Source: Aphanomyces cochlioides
Lineage: Eukaryota > Oomycota > Saprolegniomycetes > Saprolegniales > Verrucalvaceae
Length of the DNA: 64,000 bases
Reading direction: 5' to 3'
Assembly: GCA_019828595.1 (NCBI GenBank)
Contig: JAHQRK010000001.1
Location: forward strand, 1,550,001 to 1,614,000
The notes under the pieces: generated by a model
Seen by the model: the letters and a program-made list of their open reading frames with translations, nothing else
What the model was told of the DNA's origin: nothing
The model's database searches: none
In this document: one piece after another, positions 21,653 through 35,097 of the stretch
Numbering within the stretch: position 1 is the first letter of the stretch
Layout: the number at the start of each line of letters is the position of its first letter
Made by a program: the position numbers and the translations under genes

Positions 21653-21943
21653 CTATTGGAAATGCTGATGAATCCACTTCGTCATGGCTGCCACGTCTTT
21701 GATCTCGCTCATGCTGAAGCCATGGACGTTTGCTGGACGCAGTCGCTTGGCTCGTTGCATCTCGCTGTCTTCGTTCATTGGGAAATGCTTGGGGGACATG
21801 CTACCAAAGCCGTACGATGGCATGCCAGTGGCTTGTGGCGACAGCATGGCGCAGTTCGTGCCTTCAATCGGTCGCTTTAGAGTCATCTCGGCTTTGAATT
21901 GTGAATGAACTGATGTGGTGGTCATAAGGTCGAACTGTGGCAA
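21653..21943 (-). CDS. Small protein of unknown function (96 residues)
   Basis: Open from the ATG at complement 21941-21943 to a stop at 21653. The composition is ordinary, with several Met and Pro, and ends 'DVAAMTKWIHQHF'. There is no membrane segment, signal or known domain. Support comes from its fit in the 380-base gap between two genes and from coding-like codon use. The opposite-strand frame is also open but reads less like protein. Confidence 0.45.
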   Translation of the reverse strand: MPQFDLMTTTSVHSQFKAEMTLKRPIEGTNCAMLSPQATGMPSYGFGSMSPKHFPMNEDSEMQRAKRLRPANVHGFSMSEIKDVAAMTKWIHQHFQ

Positions 21944-21985
21944 GCCGCCATCTTGCTGTTGACCGCAGTTGTAACTGTCAACGTC

Positions 21986-23013
21986 ATGAAGGGAGCTACC
22001 GAACGATGCATTGGATCAAAAATGACAGGACAGCAAGGCTGGGCGTGTCATCTATGCACAAAGATCAATGGCGACAAGGTTGGCTCGTGTGTGTGCTGTG
22101 GACGGCCACGAAATTACACCGCCAAGAGCATTGGAAACCTAGCCAAAACCAAGGGATTGGTGCTCCATGCCGACTTGTCTGCAGTCACACGACTGGAACA
22201 AGTCGCAGAGATGATCCGTGGCGGCATGAATCCAAACGAAATCAGCATGGTTCGGGAGCTCTCTCACATTGGAGTGCCCACTGACGATCAAGTAGGATGG
22301 ATTTGCACCGCTGCATTGCGCTGCTCTCCATGGACAAGCTGGAATTGTACGAGAACTCCTTAAGCAAGGAGCAGACAAAGAGCTTCCTGCACCAGTACGT
22401 TCTTCGTCGATCGAAGTTGTCTGAAGCAAGCAGGACGGCAGACGGCCGTTGCATTTTGCGGTCGAGTCGGGAAATCTGCAAGCCGTGCAGGAATTACTCT
22501 CATGGAAAGTCGATGTGAATGCTCGCACGACGGTCTCCACTCCCTCTGCAAGGGATTGGAGTTAAAGGAACGACTGTAGGGCGACTCCTGGACGCCTCTC
22601 CATATTGCGAGCTCTCTTGGTTTTCCAGCCATCACAGACTTATTGCTCCGCAGCGGTGGAAATCCGATGCTATCCACAGCTCATGTATGGTGCCATGCAA
22701 AGCTCAGAAGTTCATGTTTGACTGTAGATGCAACAGACAGCACTCCATTTTGCTGGTGCTTCCAAAGGTTTCGTACTGTGAACTAACTGTAGCTGTAGCT
22801 GAACGTGGCCACGTCGACGTCGTCCAAGTGCTGCTGCAGCATACAGACATGGATCTTGTAGCTTGCGTCGACCGAAGCGGTGCAACTGCGATCCAAATCG
22901 CTCAGTTGGCAAATCAAACTGTCGTGTTCGAACTGCTACACTTGCGCATGGGCGATTCCGTGCTGCATGATCGGATGCTTGATCATCTCCTCGTGTCCGC
23001 AAGCTCTTCATAA
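21986..23013 (+). CDS. RanBP2-type zinc finger and ankyrin-repeat protein
   Basis: A multi-exon gene. The first exon carries a RanBP2/NZF-type finger near its start ('GWACHLC...CVCCGRPR', the W-x-C-x2-C...C-x2-C layout), which usually binds ubiquitin or RNA. Later exons carry ankyrin repeats: 'RPLHFAVESGNLQAVQELL', 'TPLHIASSLGFPAITDLLL', 'QQTALHFAGAS' and 'ERGHVDVVQVLLQH'. Introns are short (for example about 22690-22728, GTATGG...TGTAG). The stop is at 23011-23013. The start may be the ATG at 21986 or the one at 22022, which directly precedes the finger. A ubiquitin-linked scaffold role is an inference. It is convergent with the methyltransferase gene, with 14 bases between. Confidence 0.7.
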
Positions 23014-23027
23014 AGTCTATATCTTCA

Positions 23028-23918
23028 TTACGGTTTTGTGGCTGCGACTACATAATCAAAGCCAAACTCGAATGGACCTTCAGTCGTTGCGGCTTCTGCT
23101 TGACGATCTAGTTCGCTCAAGTACGCTTCCATGCTGTTGGCAATATTCTTGTCCAAAAAGAGCGGGAGCTTGTTCCTGCCCACGGCGATTTGCCGCTTGA
23201 TCATTGACGTCGTGTATCGATTGGGAAAGGATGCATGAGAGACAACATTGAATCCCGCATGGCTGAGATGGCGTAGAATCCAATCAAGAGGGAATTCTCG
23301 GTACGGACGATGACCAGCAAGAAGAATGCAGGCGTCACGAACTCCTTGCATTTCCAGGACAAGCTTTTCTTGAGTCGTCTTGCGCTTGGCAGGATCCAAG
23401 CTCATCGTGATCGGTTGGAGTCCAACAACATACAGCCGTCCGCCACTTGCAACGTGTTTAAACAATCTGGGGAAAATTTCATCTTGGAAGTAAGGTGCGT
23501 GTCCTTCGATTGCCCCCACGAGATAGTCGGCAATGACAACGTCAAATTCTTGGCCCTCGAGGAACGTCGGATCATTCCAATTTCCAGCCAAAATCTCGAT
23601 ATTCGGCTGCGGGAACGATTTGCGGAGCGACAGCGATCGCGGTTTGTCGCCTGTGACGGCTACGAGCGAATCAATTGGCAAAGACGTAAGCCAGTTAAGA
23701 GAATGATCGCCCGTGCCAGCGTCCAGCACGCGTCCCCATGACGAAATGCACGACGAAGCATGGTACTCTTCTTCCTTGTCTTCAATCGAACGGAACAATC
23801 GGTCGGACGTCACCATGGAGGGGATGGATGAAGCACTGGAGCACACACGACGAGTTGGTCCACCTGGTGTTGCCCAAACATGATGTGCGGCCAACAGGAG
23901 CCCTACCTTCCACCGCAT
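23028..23918 (-). CDS. S-adenosylmethionine-dependent methyltransferase
   Basis: A single exon of 296 residues. A class I methyltransferase fold is shown by motif I 'GRVLDAGTG' (residues about 62-70), an acidic loop after the second strand ('LVAVTGD'), 'FDVVIADYLVGAIEG' (motif IV region) and 'LFKHVASGGRLYVVG' (motif V/VI). The N-terminus 'MRWKVGLLLAAHHVWATP' is hydrophobic and could be a signal or transit peptide. The in-frame ATG at complement 23916-23918 is the first one. The methylated substrate cannot be read from the sequence. Confidence 0.75.
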   Translation of the reverse strand: MRWKVGLLLAAHHVWATPGGPTRRVCSSASSIPSMVTSDRLFRSIEDKEEEYHASSCISSWGRVLDAGTGDHSLNWLTSLPIDSLVAVTGDKPRSLSLRKSFPQPNIEILAGNWNDPTFLEGQEFDVVIADYLVGAIEGHAPYFQDEIFPRLFKHVASGGRLYVVGLQPITMSLDPAKRKTTQEKLVLEMQGVRDACILLAGHRPYREFPLDWILRHLSHAGFNVVSHASFPNRYTTSMIKRQIAVGRNKLPLFLDKNIANSMEAYLSELDRQAEAATTEGPFEFGFDYVVAATKP

Positions 23919-24526
23919 CACTCCCAATTCGCCAAATTATCTGATCCATGGATACCAATTTGGGACGACATACTAACTTTTATATCAATGACAATTACTC
24001 AATCTGAACATTGGGCGAAATACTGAATGCAAGTGTTTTCTCATGGCTTCTAAATTTCCCCGAAAGATCTTTCAGTATAGCATACAAAAACCAAGTCAAC
24101 ATGAAAGTTCGATCCATCACTGTCGATTGATCCTATACAGAGTTGCGTCAGACTGTTGTTCGCGAACGCTCTCACGTTGTCGCTCGATTCCGTGGCGGTT
24201 GAGAGATGATAGGCAGTAGTAGAACGATATTGAAATAGAAGGAAATGCACGGCGGTCTGAGATTCACTTCTTGAGCTTGGGTAGCGTTCTCCAACGGCAG
24301 GATCGAGCATCCGGATACGTGATGGAAAAAAGAACAGGGCTAGGCGTAAAAGTGTAGTTTTAGAATGTTGGTGAAACGGTCAGTATAAAAATATCGCACT
24401 TTAACTTGAAGTTTGTAAACTGATTCTGACTTGGGATCAATTAACCATGGAAATGTTATCCGGATAATTGGCAAGCGACTGGGCACCCCTCGTCAGTTTA
24501 CAAATCTTCTTCTACAGTTGACAACC
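23919..24526. other. Intergenic region with ATCCGGAT sites ahead of the REEP gene
   Basis: 608 bases without a supported gene. ATCCGGAT lies at 24309-24316 and, as the full TTATCCGGATAA, at 24456-24467, 59 bases before the ATG at 24527. A TATAAAAATA stretch is at about 24384-24393. Short frames on either strand have no family features. Confidence 0.45.
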
Positions 24527-25066
24527 ATGGAACACGTCAAGTCGTACATCGACAAGATCTCCCAGCGCTTGGAACGCTACGAGCAATTGAAGGAATTGGA
24601 AAAGCAAACTGGAGTTGATAAGTTTTACATCTTTGCCGCTGGTGCGGTTGTTGCCGGCATCTTGTTGTTTGTCGTCGGAGGAGCCTCGTTGATTTCCAAC
24701 TTGGTCGGCTTTGTCTACCCTGCCTACATGTCGTTCAAGGCGTTGAACACTGATTCGTCGACGGACGACACGCAATGGTTGACCTACTGGGTTGTCTACT
24801 CGGCCTTCAACTTGACCGAACAAATTACCGATACTCTCTTGTTCTGGGTGCCCATGTATTTCTTCATCAAGATTGCGTTCCTCGTGTGGTGCTACCACCC
24901 TTCCACCTTGGGTGCCACCACCATCTATGAAAGCTTGATCAAGCCCAACTTGGCCGGCCATGTGAGCCAAATTGATGCCGCTTTGAAGCAAGCTTCGGAT
25001 GCTGCTAAGAAGGCCACAGACTTGGCCAAGGAAGCTACCAAGAACGCCGCCGGCAAATTGAACTAG
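24527..25066 (+). CDS. REEP/DP1/Yop1 family ER membrane-shaping protein
   Basis: A single exon of 179 residues. It shows the TB2/DP1/HVA22 signature: a first hairpin membrane region (residues about 36-60), then 'NLVGFVYPAYMSFKAL', 'DDTQWLTYWVVYSAFNLTEQITDTLLFWVPMY' in overlapping pieces, and 'FLVWCYHPSTLGATTIYESLIKP'. The C-terminus is an Ala/Lys amphipathic helix (residues about 140-176) typical of Yop1/REEP5-6 proteins. These proteins bend the tubular endoplasmic reticulum. The ATG at 24527 is chosen because it matches the usual family start and lies 59 bases after the TTATCCGGATAA palindrome; frames upstream are not family-like. Confidence 0.92.
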   Translation: MEHVKSYIDKISQRLERYEQLKELEKQTGVDKFYIFAAGAVVAGILLFVVGGASLISNLVGFVYPAYMSFKALNTDSSTDDTQWLTYWVVYSAFNLTEQITDTLLFWVPMYFFIKIAFLVWCYHPSTLGATTIYESLIKPNLAGHVSQIDAALKQASDAAKKATDLAKEATKNAAGKLN

Positions 25067-25245
25067 GCTAGAATCAATGCATTGTGCATATGTATTTACG
25101 TTGTTAAATTCAGCATCGACTAAACATGCTCTCGGTTCTACTACTGAAGTGAGCAGACCACCAGCAACAGTAGAATAGAGGGCAAAGAGTAAGGCGCATT
25201 AGAGCTGAAGATGTCATTATGTCTGGCTTACTGGCTTGCTGTAAC

Positions 25246-26038
25246 TTAATCTTCCTTGTACTCATCACCCATCGTCTCTTCAATCATGCCCTTGAGCTCC
25301 AATCTAGCCACGAGGACGTCGAGCTGGAGATGACAGACTTCCGTACCTGATTTCTGTCACATCGTCACCTTGCACGATATCCTTCGTGAATTTGGCTTCA
25401 ACTCGCATTTGCACCTGATCACGATCCACATGAACACAAGGGTCACGATAAGTTTGCTACCATTTCCAAAGCCCCACGAAGGACTCCACAAAGAATATTG
25501 GAGTAGGAGAGCACGCCGTGAGCATGAGGAGGCAATTCGACAAACTCTATGGGGCCATTAAACTAGGGGCTCGAACACATGGAACGAACCTGAGAGAGGG
25601 TTTTCGTACAAGATCAAGTGGCAAACGTTTGGTGAGTCAGTTGGGGCAACATCGACGTTGACGCCGAAGAACATTTTGAACGCCACTTTGGCGATCACAT
25701 CTGTAGTGTCTTTAAAGTCAGCACATGCCGACACGCCAGATTTCGAGAGAAATTCGTCAATCAAGCGAATGCCGATGTTGTATCCCATCACTTCCAACTG
25801 TGTGTTCACTTCCTTGAAGTCTTCAAAGTCTTTGATCAACTACAACCCAAGTTAAGCACGACGTTTGGTCGGACGATTTGGATAGGAATACGTACTTGAG
25901 TCACCAAAGCACCATATGTAAGGGCAAAGAACTCTGCGTTCTACCAAATCATGGAAGGAAACCTCAGTAAACTGTCCTGCTTCTTACCACTTTGGGCATC
26001 TTTGCCCATGCGGCCTCGCCGGCTCGAACTCGAGACAT
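25246..26038 (-). CDS. TRAPPC3: TRAPPC3/Bet3, core subunit of the TRAPP tethering complex
   Basis: Six or seven short exons on the minus strand. The start is at complement 26036-26038 ('MSRVRAGEAAWAKMPKV'), followed by 'NAEFFALTYGALVTQ', then the large exon 'IKDFEDFKEVNTQLEVMGYNIGI' in parts, 'RLIDEFLSKSGVSACADF', 'DVIAKVAFKMFFG' and 'NPLS'. After an intron ending near 25555 comes 'EFVELPPHAHGVLSYSNILCGVLRGALEM', read in pieces; then 'VQMRVEAKFTKDIVQGD' and the last exon ending at 25246. The Cys that carries the palmitoyl group in Bet3 is kept ('SACADF'). It acts in ER-Golgi vesicle tethering as part of the Ypt1/Rab1 exchange factor. A TTATCCGGATAA lies about 32 bases ahead of the start. Confidence 0.92.
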
Positions 26039-26069
26039 CGCAAAATCAAGAATGAACTATCCGGAGGGT

Positions 26070-26081
26070 TTATCCGGATAA
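26070..26081. promoter_or_regulatory. TTATCCGGATAA palindrome between TRAPPC3 and NSMAF
   Basis: A perfect 12-base palindrome in the 76-base gap between the TRAPPC3 start (26038) and the NSMAF stop (26115), with a half-site CTATCCGGAG just before it at about 26058. It is about 32 bases upstream of the TRAPPC3 ATG. Confidence 0.5.
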
Positions 26082-26114
26082 CATTTGACTAACAAGTTAC
26101 GAGGGACATGCCGC

Positions 26115-29721
<3,607 letters not shown>

Positions 29722-30345
29722 CGCTTGCTTGTCTTGGATGATGAATTTCCTTTCCCATGAGGTGTGGTTTACCCGACCCCTGATCATATCCGGATATTTT
29801 GAATCCATATTCCATATATCCAAAAGGTCATATACTTCAAGCATTGAATATCGGACCACATATATTATATACGGTATAGTAGCCCATCCTGGCACGTAAA
29901 ACTTCCTGCAGCTACAGATGCATATTGCCGCTTAAATAAGGGAGCCATGATTATATCAGCTAGTTCGGCTAGATATCCCGCATTGGTGGTATCGTTTGTA
30001 CTGAAATGGTCAGCCTGTCTGGGTTAACAAATGCGTCTATTCGTTGTCATTGAACAAGATTGATCTCATATCCGGAATTTTGAAGATATCAACTTGAGAT
30101 TCAACTGGCTATTAACACAGTAGTCAAACTGCTTTATTATGGATTTTCATCCAATCATGTAGCACACTTAGTTTTTAACAAAAAAATCACTGCAGCATCG
30201 GCTCCTTGAGCACCTGGGCAATTTGTTGTGCATTTGATGTTTTCTAAGCTCTAAGACTATATTATTCATGTGGTAGATAGACAAAAGAGAGAAAAGGACA
30301 TTCGAAATCAATGCGACAAATCGACAGGAAAATCCAAATTTGTTT
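29722..30345. other. AT-rich intergenic region
   Basis: About 620 bases without a supported gene. ATCCGGAT is at 29788-29795, inside TATCCGGATA, near the NSMAF start. A related half-site ATATCCGGAAT is near 30068. Nothing else stands out. Confidence 0.4.
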
Positions 30346-30816
30346 AGGCTCTCGCATCATCGTAATTCGCTGTAGAATGAAGCGCGAGGCCATCTTAATT
30401 GTAACAACTACGATGGCAGAAATAATTAAAGTTTACGTTGTGTGCACTCCAATTTCAATTAATCAATCACGAAATTGAAAGACTCACAGCATAGGCGCCA
30501 CCCGCAAAATGCCATTCATCTATCCGGATAATGGTTTTGGACAATTATCCGGATATTGTTTCGGCAGGGTGAATCGAAGCCCTTCGTATTTACATCCCGG
30601 CACATGTGGCCTCATGCGGCAGTCGAGCATGAGCGCTGCGATCCGAAGAATCCGCCTCGGTGAAGGTGGTGTACTTCAGTTTATCACTGGTTAAAGCGGA
30701 CCAATTGTCTCGATGGGTGCATGTGATCCTATCAACTCCGGAGTAATGAAGTGGTAAGATTGAAGGTGTGTGTCAAACCTCTTGGAGATGGGACAAAAAT
30801 TTTTTGGCAGCCTGAC

Positions 30817-31266
30817 ATGACGTATCAAGTGCACCAAGCAAGTGTGGCGGATGTCGACGAGGTCGCACCACTCTTTGACGCTTATAGAGTCTTCTATAAG
30901 CAGCCAAGCGATCTCCCGCGAGCTAAACGCTTTCTTCATGACCGTTTGAGCTCGAACGAATCGGTCTTGTTCTTTGCCACCGACGAAAATGGCACCGCTG
31001 TCGGATTTGTCCAGTTGTACCCTTCGTTCTCGTCCGTGACGACCGAACGTCTTTGGATTTTGAATGATCTGTACGTAGCAGCGACAGCTCGACGAAATGG
31101 TGTTGCGAAGTTGCTCATGAACCGAGCACGAGATTTTGTACAAGAGCGTCAAGATAAGGGCCTGACGTTGGAAACTGATGCTGACAACTTGTCTGCCCAA
31201 GCCTTGTACGAATCGCTTGGTTACGTCAAGGAAACGAGCTTCCACTACTTTTTGAGCTGCCAATAA
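30817..31266 (+). CDS. GNAT-family N-acetyltransferase
   Basis: A single exon of 149 residues from the ATG at 30817. It has the GNAT fold: N-terminal 'VHQASVADVDEVAPLFDAYR', strand 'VGFVQLYPSF', then 'LNDLYVAATARRNGVAKLLMN', which holds the acetyl-CoA loop (R-x-N-G-V-A, a Q/R-x-x-G-x-A/G variant), and 'LETDADNLSAQALYESLGYVKE', where the Tyr/N-A-x-x-x-Y pattern is typical. The compact size and lack of targeting signal fit a cytosolic small-molecule or amino-acid acetyltransferase, of the type often gained from bacteria; transfer is only a possibility here. Two ATCCGGAT sites lie about 265-295 bases upstream. It is duplicated in tandem, and the second copy is dead. Confidence 0.88.
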   Translation: MTYQVHQASVADVDEVAPLFDAYRVFYKQPSDLPRAKRFLHDRLSSNESVLFFATDENGTAVGFVQLYPSFSSVTTERLWILNDLYVAATARRNGVAKLLMNRARDFVQERQDKGLTLETDADNLSAQALYESLGYVKETSFHYFLSCQ

Positions 31267-31673
31267 ATCGACCTGCTCCTTGAGTTGGAAAACAACGTGT
31301 CATCTATTTCGATTTCAGTCTTAGCTTTCCAGCAAAATGTCATTCGTAATGGAGAAGTTCACGCTGCAGTTCTATGGTCTTCTGGGCGTCTACTTGGAAG
31401 CAGAAGTACACAACATACAACGTTCATGAGCGACTATTTAATAGTATGGAACAAGTTCTTTGTCTTGAGAAGTCATAGTCATGACGGAGGCACAACATAA
31501 TTCCAAAAGATTTTCCATTGGTTAAAAAGCATGACTGTCTGCATTTTGATGACATCATGCGGGGGCTCTCGCATCATGGATTCACAGGCGCAAATCGCTG
31601 AAGAGTGAAGCGTAAGGCTCTCTCAAGTGTAGCAACTGCGACAGGGCAGAAGTGGACAGAGTTTACTCTGTGT

Positions 31674-31713
31674 ATCCGGATACATATCCGGATAAGTGGA
31701 TAATCATCCGGAT
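31674..31713. promoter_or_regulatory. Three ATCCGGAT palindromes in 40 bases
   Basis: ATCCGGAT at 31674-31681, 31686-31693 and 31706-31713, the densest cluster in the window, upstream of the GNAT pseudogene. The matching place in the first duplicate copy has two sites (30522-30529 and 30547-30554). Confidence 0.55.
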
Positions 31714-31939
31714 ATTCAGGCGGGGCATACATGTGAACTCACAGCTTGTGCGCCGCAATGCCAAGCATCCGCCTCGATGACGTTGGTGGACTTCTCTAAA
31801 TCACTGGTTAAAGAGGATCACCCGTCTGGATGGGCGCATGTGGAGCCTATCAACTCTGCAGTGCTACAATGACGTGGTCTGATTGAATCTGTGAGTCAAA
31901 CCTCCTGGTGGTGAGATAAAAAGTTGCGAGGCATTTGCA

Positions 31940-32386
31940 ATGACGTATCAAGTGCATCAAGCAAGTGCGGCGGATGTCGACGTGGTCGCGCCTCTCTTTG
32001 ACGCCAAAAGGGTCTTCAATTAGCAACCAAGCGATCTCTCGCGAGCTAAACGCTATCTTCATGACCGTTTGAGCTCGAACGAAGCGGTTATGTTTTTTGC
32101 TACCGATGAAAATGGCGTGGCCGTCGGATTCGTGCTATTGTACCCTTCCTTCTCGTCCGTGACGACGGAGCGCTTGTGGATTTTGAACGATCTATACGTT
32201 GCTGAGACAGTTCGACGAAAAGGCTTTGCGAAGCTGCTCATGAACTGAGCACGAGATTTTGTAACAAAGCGTCAAGAGAAAGGCCTGGCGCTGGAAACTG
32301 GTGCTGACAACTTGTCTGCCCAAGCCTTGTACGAATCGCTTGGCTACGTCACGGAAACGAGCATCCACTACTTTTTGAGCTGCCAA
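31940..32386 (+). pseudogene. GNAT acetyltransferase pseudogene (tandem copy)
   Basis: Aligned base by base with the intact copy at 30817-31266, it keeps the same frame throughout but carries two in-frame stops: TAG at 32021-32023 (codon 28) and TGA at 32246-32248 (codon 103, where the working copy has an Arg codon). The normal stop is also altered. No length change was needed in the coding part, so loss was by point mutation. Most other differences are substitutions, many in third positions, which suggests the copy was functional for a time after duplication. Confidence 0.85.
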
Positions 32387-32543
32387 AATCAACCTGCTCC
32401 TTAAGTCGGAATACAATGTGCAGATGCGACTCGTCGATTTCGATTTCAGTGTTAGCTTTCTAGTGAAGCGTCATTCGTAATGGAGAAATTCACGTTGTCA
32501 GGTCAGATCGAAGCAAGCAGCAGTTCTATGATCTTCTGGGCGT

Positions 32544-32815
32544 CTACTTGGAAGCAGAAATATATAAAACTATGGTGCTCGTGAGCGACAAGGATGGATC
32601 AAGACGAACATACCATTGTTTCCTCGAATGAAGCAGTCTCCGTACTGTGCTTTAAGCTGGCCGTTGACGTATTCCTGCGTTTGTTCCATCGCGATATTCA
32701 TAAAACCATCCAAACATGCTAAAATGCCCTTGTATTCGACGCCATTGTTGAGCTTGACGTCCACAGGGCGACCCAGAACGCTCTTGAGGAAGTCGGATGG
32801 CGCTTTCTTCTCCAT
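32544..32815 (-). CDS. LSM6: LSM6, Sm-like protein of the U6 snRNP / LSm ring
   Basis: Two exons on the minus strand, 32815-32614 and 32569-32544, joined over a 44-base intron (GTATG...CATAG). The join restores 'RGNNVLYISASK', the conserved Sm2 end. The Sm1 motif is 'GRPVDVKLNNGVEYKGILACLDGFMNI' in overlapping parts, and 'EYVNGQLKAQYGDCFIRGNN' completes the family pattern of LSm6 (75 residues). LSm2-8 binds the 3' end of U6 snRNA; LSm1-7 acts in mRNA decay. The start is the ATG at complement 32813-32815. The last exon lies inside the duplicated segment. It is divergent from DDX42, with 83 bases between starts. Confidence 0.93.
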
Positions 32816-32898
32816 GTTTTCTCGGACTACCACACAGAGTTTCCTGTCAAAATCAGTATAAAATTACAGAGAGTGTATCATTTTCACTGCAAGAAAGC

Positions 32899-35004
32899 AT
32901 GGACAATGAGATTGATCCGTTGGATGCTTTCATGGCTGGAATTGAAGCCCAAGTGGCCGAAGAGAGGACAGTAGTGAGGACACAAACAATTGAGCGATGT
33001 TCGTACGAAGAAGAAGAGAGAGATTCCAAGATATCCATCGGAAAATCGACTAACCAGCCCGATCAAGTGTTTGAGGACGATGTCGAAGAATGGAATCGAC
33101 TCAATAAGAACCAAGAAATGGAGGAAATACCACCAGTAGACCACTCCACAATCGTCTACGAGCCATTCCGCAAGAATTTCTACACGGCTACAACGACTCG
33201 AACCACTCAGGAAGTCCAAGAACTCCGACGTGAGCTCGATGTTCGCGTTGAATTGCCTCCGGGCGATGCTGACATTGCACCGATTCAGTCCTTCATGCAG
33301 GCTGGCTTCAGTCGTCAATTGCTATCGCTGTTGATGAAGCATGGCTTGGAAGCTCCCACTCCGATTCAATCCCAGGCGTTTCCAATCGCCATGTCAGGGC
33401 GAGATATTATTGGGATTGCACAAACAGGTTCAGGAAAGACACTTGCATTTGTGTTGCCCATGATGGTTCATATCATGGACCAACGACTCCTCGAAAAAGG
33501 TATGCAGAGCTTCTTAGCTGCCTCTTTGACCGTGCTGTTGTAGATGAAGGTCCAATTGCAATCATCTTGTCGCCAACTCGAGAATTGGCCCATCAAATTT
33601 ACATTGAAGCCAAAAAATTCAGCATGGATGCCAATTGTGCGGCGATCTATGGCGGTGCTGGAAACAAGTGGGACCAAATTCAATCCATCCGAAAAGGGTC
33701 TGAAATTGTTGTGGCCACACCTGGTCGCTTGATGGAGCATCTGCGGAAAAGAGTGATCAAGAACCTTCAACGCGTAACGTTTGTTGTCCTTGATGAAGCC
33801 GATCGCATGTTTGAAATGGGCTTTGAATCCCAATTGCGTTCAATTCTCGGCCAGGTATTGTACACTCGGGGAGTATTTTGTGATAGATGGTTAGATTCGT
33901 CCAGATCGCCAAACTTTGTTGTTTTCAGCAACTTTCCGTCGACGTATTGAAGCTTTAGCACGTGACGTTCTTACAAATCCTGTAAAGATTATTGTTGGTT
34001 CTGTCGGTCAAGCCAACGATGAAATTAAGCAGACAGCGGTCGTTTTACAAGTACATAGCCCAGAGTGTTTCTTTCTCTAATATTTCTGACAGACCGAAGA
34101 AGCCAAATGGAATTGGCTGATGGAAAATCTGCCATCATTAACCCAAGAAGGAAAACTGCTGATATTTATTGGAAGCAAGGCTGGAGTTGATGAATTGGCG
34201 ACAAATCTCAACGGACTTGGTGGAGTATACCCCTGCGTCTCTCTGCATGGAGACAAATCCCAGTACGATCGAGCAGAAGCGTTGAGGAAATTCAAGACGG
34301 GAGCTTGCTCCATCTTAGTTGCCACTGACGTCGCTGCACGTGGTTTGGATATCAAGGACGTGAAAAACGTCGTGAATTATGAAGTCGCCAAGAATATTGA
34401 CACACATGTTCACCGAATCGGCCGCACTGGTCGAATGGGAGTGGATGGAGTAACACCTGGTACTGCTTACACCATCGTCACCCCAAAGAATCAAGATTTT
34501 GCTGGTCATTTGGTCAACAACATGGATTTATCAAACCAACCAGTACGAACTCTAGCCTTCTTGCATCTCGTCATTATCCACTAGGTGACGTCAGAATTGC
34601 TGGCATTGGCGTCTAAGTCTCCACATTTTCGCCGAAAATTACCCCGACCGACTGTAGCATCGTCAAGTTCTACAACAAATCGAAGCGAGAGACGAGACAA
34701 GCTCGATGAGTTAGATTTGGAGGAGCGCGAGAAATCAGGATTTTTTCAAACGAGACCAAAGACGAAGAAAGAGCAACGGCAGGGTTTGGGATTCGGTGGA
34801 CATTCAAAGACTCCATCTCATCATGGCGCCATGACGATGGGCTTCGTCCCTGCCACAACACAACCTTCAGCTCAGCCAAGTATCGAACAATCCATGGGTT
34901 TTGTCAAGTCGTCCAAACCTCTTCGACAGAGCAGGTGGGATAAAGTGGATCCTGGTGGATCCTCTCTGCCTCCAGCAAAGAAGAGCCGCTGGGATCAAGG
35001 TTAA
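32899..35004 (+). CDS. DDX42: DDX42-type DEAD-box RNA helicase (SF3b-linked)
   Basis: Five exons: 32899-33499, 33544-33854, 33895-34050, 34093-34542 and 34585-35004, with introns of 40-44 bases, giving 645 residues. The N-terminus '[13 protein letters not shown]' and '[18 protein letters not shown]' are DDX42/Prp5-group features. Helicase motifs: Q motif 'PTPIQSQ', I 'AQTGSGKT', Ia 'PTRELAHQ', II 'DEAD', III 'SAT' (in 'LLFSATFRR'), IV 'LLIFIGSK', V '[10 protein letters not shown]' and VI 'HRIGRTGR'. All are intact. DDX42 works with SF3b in U2 snRNP assembly and branch-site selection. The Ser/Arg/Gly-rich tail ends with two 'SRWD' motifs, which resemble SF3b-type UHM-ligand sequences (W in a basic setting). 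Confidence 0.93.
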
Positions 35005-35097
35005 GCACCAAGTAAATTGACCCCTGCTGCAAAATATGTACATATCATTGGAGTTGTTATGCTCTATCCTCTCGCAAAATGTAGTCACATGCATATC

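Larger units (their letters stand above)
30346..32592 (+). repeat. Tandem segmental duplication: about 30346-31437 and 31562-32592
   Basis: Two diverged copies in direct order. Shared landmarks: GGCTCTCGCATCAT at about 30348 and 31565; TTATCCGGATA clusters at about 30522-30554 and 31674-31713; 'CATCCGCCTCG/GAATCCGCCTCGG' at about 30650 and 31770; the GNAT reading frame at 30817 and 31940; and the downstream words GATTTCAGT.TTAGCTTTC, GTCATTCGTAATGGAGAA and CTTCTGGGCGTCTACTTGGAAGCAGAA at about 31380 and 32533. The last block in copy 2 is the final exon and part of the intron of LSM6, so the unit took in the 3' end of that gene. Confidence 0.85.
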
